A stretch of 6,974 nucleotides of DNA. Origin: Thermoanaerobaculia bacterium (GTDB taxonomy: Bacteria > Acidobacteriota > Thermoanaerobaculia > Gp7-AA8). The stretch spans positions 1 to 6,974 of the forward strand of contig JADGOA010000201.1 of assembly GCA_017883215.1 (NCBI GenBank). Direction: 5' to 3'. Positions 6,046-6,974 of this stretch are shown here, in pieces. Under the pieces are notes generated by a model that saw only the letters and a program-made list of their open reading frames with translations, did no database searches and was not told where the DNA came from. The position numbers were made by a program, and so were the translations under genes. How positions within the stretch are numbered: the first letter of the stretch is position 1; the number at the start of each line of letters is the position of its first letter.

Positions 6046-6750
6046 ATGAACTGGGAACGCCTCGACACCTACGCCCACCTCTCCGACCGCGCCGCCTCGA
6101 TCCTTCTGGACGCGATTCGAACCGACCCTCACGCCGTATTGGGGCTGCCGACCGGCCGCACTCCGGTCGGAATGTACGACTGCGTGATCACGGAGTGCAC
6201 CCACAACTACCACTGCTTCCGCGACGTCCGCACCTTCAACCTCGACGAGTACGTCGGCATCCCCCACGATCACCCGGGGAGCTACGCCGCGTACATGGAG
6301 CAGCACCTGTTCGAGTTCATCGACATCAACCCGGCCAACGCTCACATTCCGGACGGTGCAGCGCGCGACCCTCGAGCGGAGTGCGTGCGCTACGAGGCGG
6401 CCATCCGTGACGCCGGCGGCCTGGGATTGACCTTTCTCGGGCTGGGGAGAAACAGCCACATCGGCTTCAACGAGCCAGGCACCCCGTTCACCTCGCGGAC
6501 GCGCGTGGTGGAGCTCAGCGAATCGACCCGTATCGCCAACGAAGATCTTTTTGCCGACCACAAGGTGCCGACGCGCGCGATCACCATGGGCATCGGCACG
6601 ATCCTGGAGTCGCGGCGCATCGTCCTTCTCGCCAGCGGCGCGAACAAACGCGAGGCCGTCGAGCGCCTCCGCAGCGGCATAGTCGAGGAGTCCTTCCCCG
6701 CCTCGGCGCTGTGGGGACACCCCGACGTCACGGTGCTGGTGTCGGATTGA
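6046..6750 (+). CDS. nagB: Glucosamine-6-phosphate deaminase NagB
   Basis: NagB converts GlcN-6-phosphate to fructose-6-phosphate and ammonia, sending recycled amino sugar into glycolysis. The protein has 234 residues, close to the short Bacillus form (242) rather than E. coli NagB (266). Motifs: VLGLPTGRTPVGMY (31-44, phosphate loop), FNLDEYVG (64-71) with the proton-acceptor D67, LGLGRNSHIGFNEPG (131-145) with N136, H138 and E143 aligning to E. coli D141, H143 and E148, then SRTRVVEL (150-157) and FPASAL (217-222). The Asn at the D141 position is normal in Bacillus-type enzymes. E. coli allosteric residues K160 and T161 become V155 and E156, so GlcNAc-6-phosphate activation is unlikely. The ATG at 6046 was chosen because the N-terminus then aligns residue for residue with B. 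subtilis NagB. The reading frame stays open upstream to 5833, but that part is repeat sequence. No Shine-Dalgarno is seen; the leader is CA-rich (6020-6045). Confidence 0.96.
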   Translation: MNWERLDTYAHLSDRAASILLDAIRTDPHAVLGLPTGRTPVGMYDCVITECTHNYHCFRDVRTFNLDEYVGIPHDHPGSYAAYMEQHLFEFIDINPANAHIPDGAARDPRAECVRYEAAIRDAGGLGLTFLGLGRNSHIGFNEPGTPFTSRTRVVELSESTRIANEDLFADHKVPTRAITMGIGTILESRRIVLLASGANKREAVERLRSGIVEESFPASALWGHPDVTVLVSD

Positions 6751-6800
6751 GATAGCGGCGTCCTCCGCCACCACCCAGCGGCTCCGGCGACCGGCAGGAG

Positions 6801-6820
6801 TGCGGACGTCCTCGTCCGCA
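6801..6820. repeat. GGACG/CGTCC hairpin 1 with GGAG foot
   Basis: The perfect 8-bp stem TGCGGACG (6801-6808) pairs with CGTCCGCA (6813-6820) around a TCCT loop. GGAG (6797-6800) lies directly 5' of the stem, a known variant of the REP foot tetranucleotide. It lies 50 bp after the nagB stop. Confidence 0.65.
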
Positions 6821-6821
6821 T

Positions 6822-6845
6822 CGATCGGACGTCCTCGTCCGATCG
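6822..6845. repeat. GGACG/CGTCC hairpin 2, possible terminator after nagB
   Basis: The perfect 10-bp stem CGATCGGACG (6822-6831) pairs with CGTCCGATCG (6836-6845) around the same TCCT loop, followed by TTCTT. The strong stem plus short pyrimidine run makes it the best candidate for an intrinsic terminator of the murQ-anmK-nagA-nagB unit. It shares a 16-bp core with hairpin 1 (6803-6818 and 6826-6841 are identical), so it belongs to the same repeat family and the terminator role is only possible. Confidence 0.6.
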
Positions 6846-6861
6846 TTCTTCGCCGCACCTA

Positions 6862-6885
6862 CCGCCGGACGCGGACGTCCGGCGG
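6862..6885. repeat. GGACG/CGTCC hairpin 3
   Basis: The perfect 10-bp stem CCGCCGGACG (6862-6871) pairs with CGTCCGGCGG (6876-6885) around a CGGA loop. The inner five pairs match hairpins 1 and 2, while the outer five differ on both sides in a compensating way. The remainder of the gene-free region 6751-6974 shows only a 7-bp inverted repeat (GTGTCAT 6911-6917, ATGACAC 6936-6942), which could be chance. Confidence 0.65.
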
Positions 6886-6961
6886 CTGGAGTTTGGCCGT
6901 GACCGCGCAGGTGTCATCCCTCGCTCACGCTTCTAATGACACGAGCCAAGCCTGCCATCCT

Positions 6962-6974
6962 GTAGGGGCGCGCA
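6962..6974 (+). repeat. Possible start of another GTAG palindrome, cut by the window end
   Basis: GTAG (6962-6965) is followed by GGGCGCGCA, which would be the left arm of a palindrome if TGCGCGCCC follows beyond 6974. The foot matches the one in the 2508-2606 element. The partner arm is not visible, so this is only a suggestion. Confidence 0.3.

Noticed and set aside
6755..6768. Fourth, degenerate hairpin GCGG/CCGC right after nagB
   Set aside because: Only a 4-bp stem with a 6-nt loop; expected by chance at this GC content.
6932..6937. TCTAAT as a -10 box for a gene beyond the window
   Set aside because: No -35 or extended -10 element accompanies it, and no downstream start codon can be assessed.

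Overview
The window reads as a piece of a high-GC, Gram-negative-type bacterial chromosome. Coding density, GC-rich third positions, an FHA-GAF-SpoIIE phosphatase and abundant short palindromic intergenic repeats would fit an Acidobacteriota-like organism, but this is an inference from style and no marker gene settles it.

Layout: (1) Bases 1-68 hold a CACAGAG-type inverted repeat. (2) Bases 103-723 (minus) encode an unrecognised, highly charged, helical 206-residue protein. (3) A 56-bp divergent spacer holds an extended -10 promoter and a ribosome binding site for the next gene. (4) Bases 780-2459 (plus) encode a 559-residue FHA-GAF-SpoIIE/PP2C phosphatase of the RsbU type. (5) Bases 2460-2674 contain a BIME-like pair of inverted GTAG palindromes. 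(6) Bases 2675-5864 hold murQ, anmK and nagA, joined by 4-bp stop/start overlaps. (7) Bases 5865-6045 hold an array of GCACAGACA palindromes, including a perfect 20-bp tandem duplication. (8) Bases 6046-6750 encode nagB. (9) Bases 6751-6974 contain no gene but carry three perfect hairpins with a shared GGACG/CGTCC core and 4-nt loops. The start of another GTAG repeat may lie at the window edge.

Together the four sugar genes form a complete cytosolic peptidoglycan-recycling route. AnmK phosphorylates 1,6-anhydro-MurNAc to MurNAc-6-phosphate. MurQ removes the lactyl ether to give GlcNAc-6-phosphate. NagA deacetylates that to GlcN-6-phosphate. NagB deaminates and isomerises it to fructose-6-phosphate. 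No transporter, NagZ, AmpD or NagC/MurR-like regulator is visible, so any such genes lie outside the window.

No CRISPR array, RNA gene, transposase, toxin-antitoxin pair or clearly new multi-gene system was found. The most unusual content is non-coding: several different small-palindrome families sit in the intergenic regions, and two of them have the GTAG or GGAG foot typical of REP elements mobilised by RAYT transposases.
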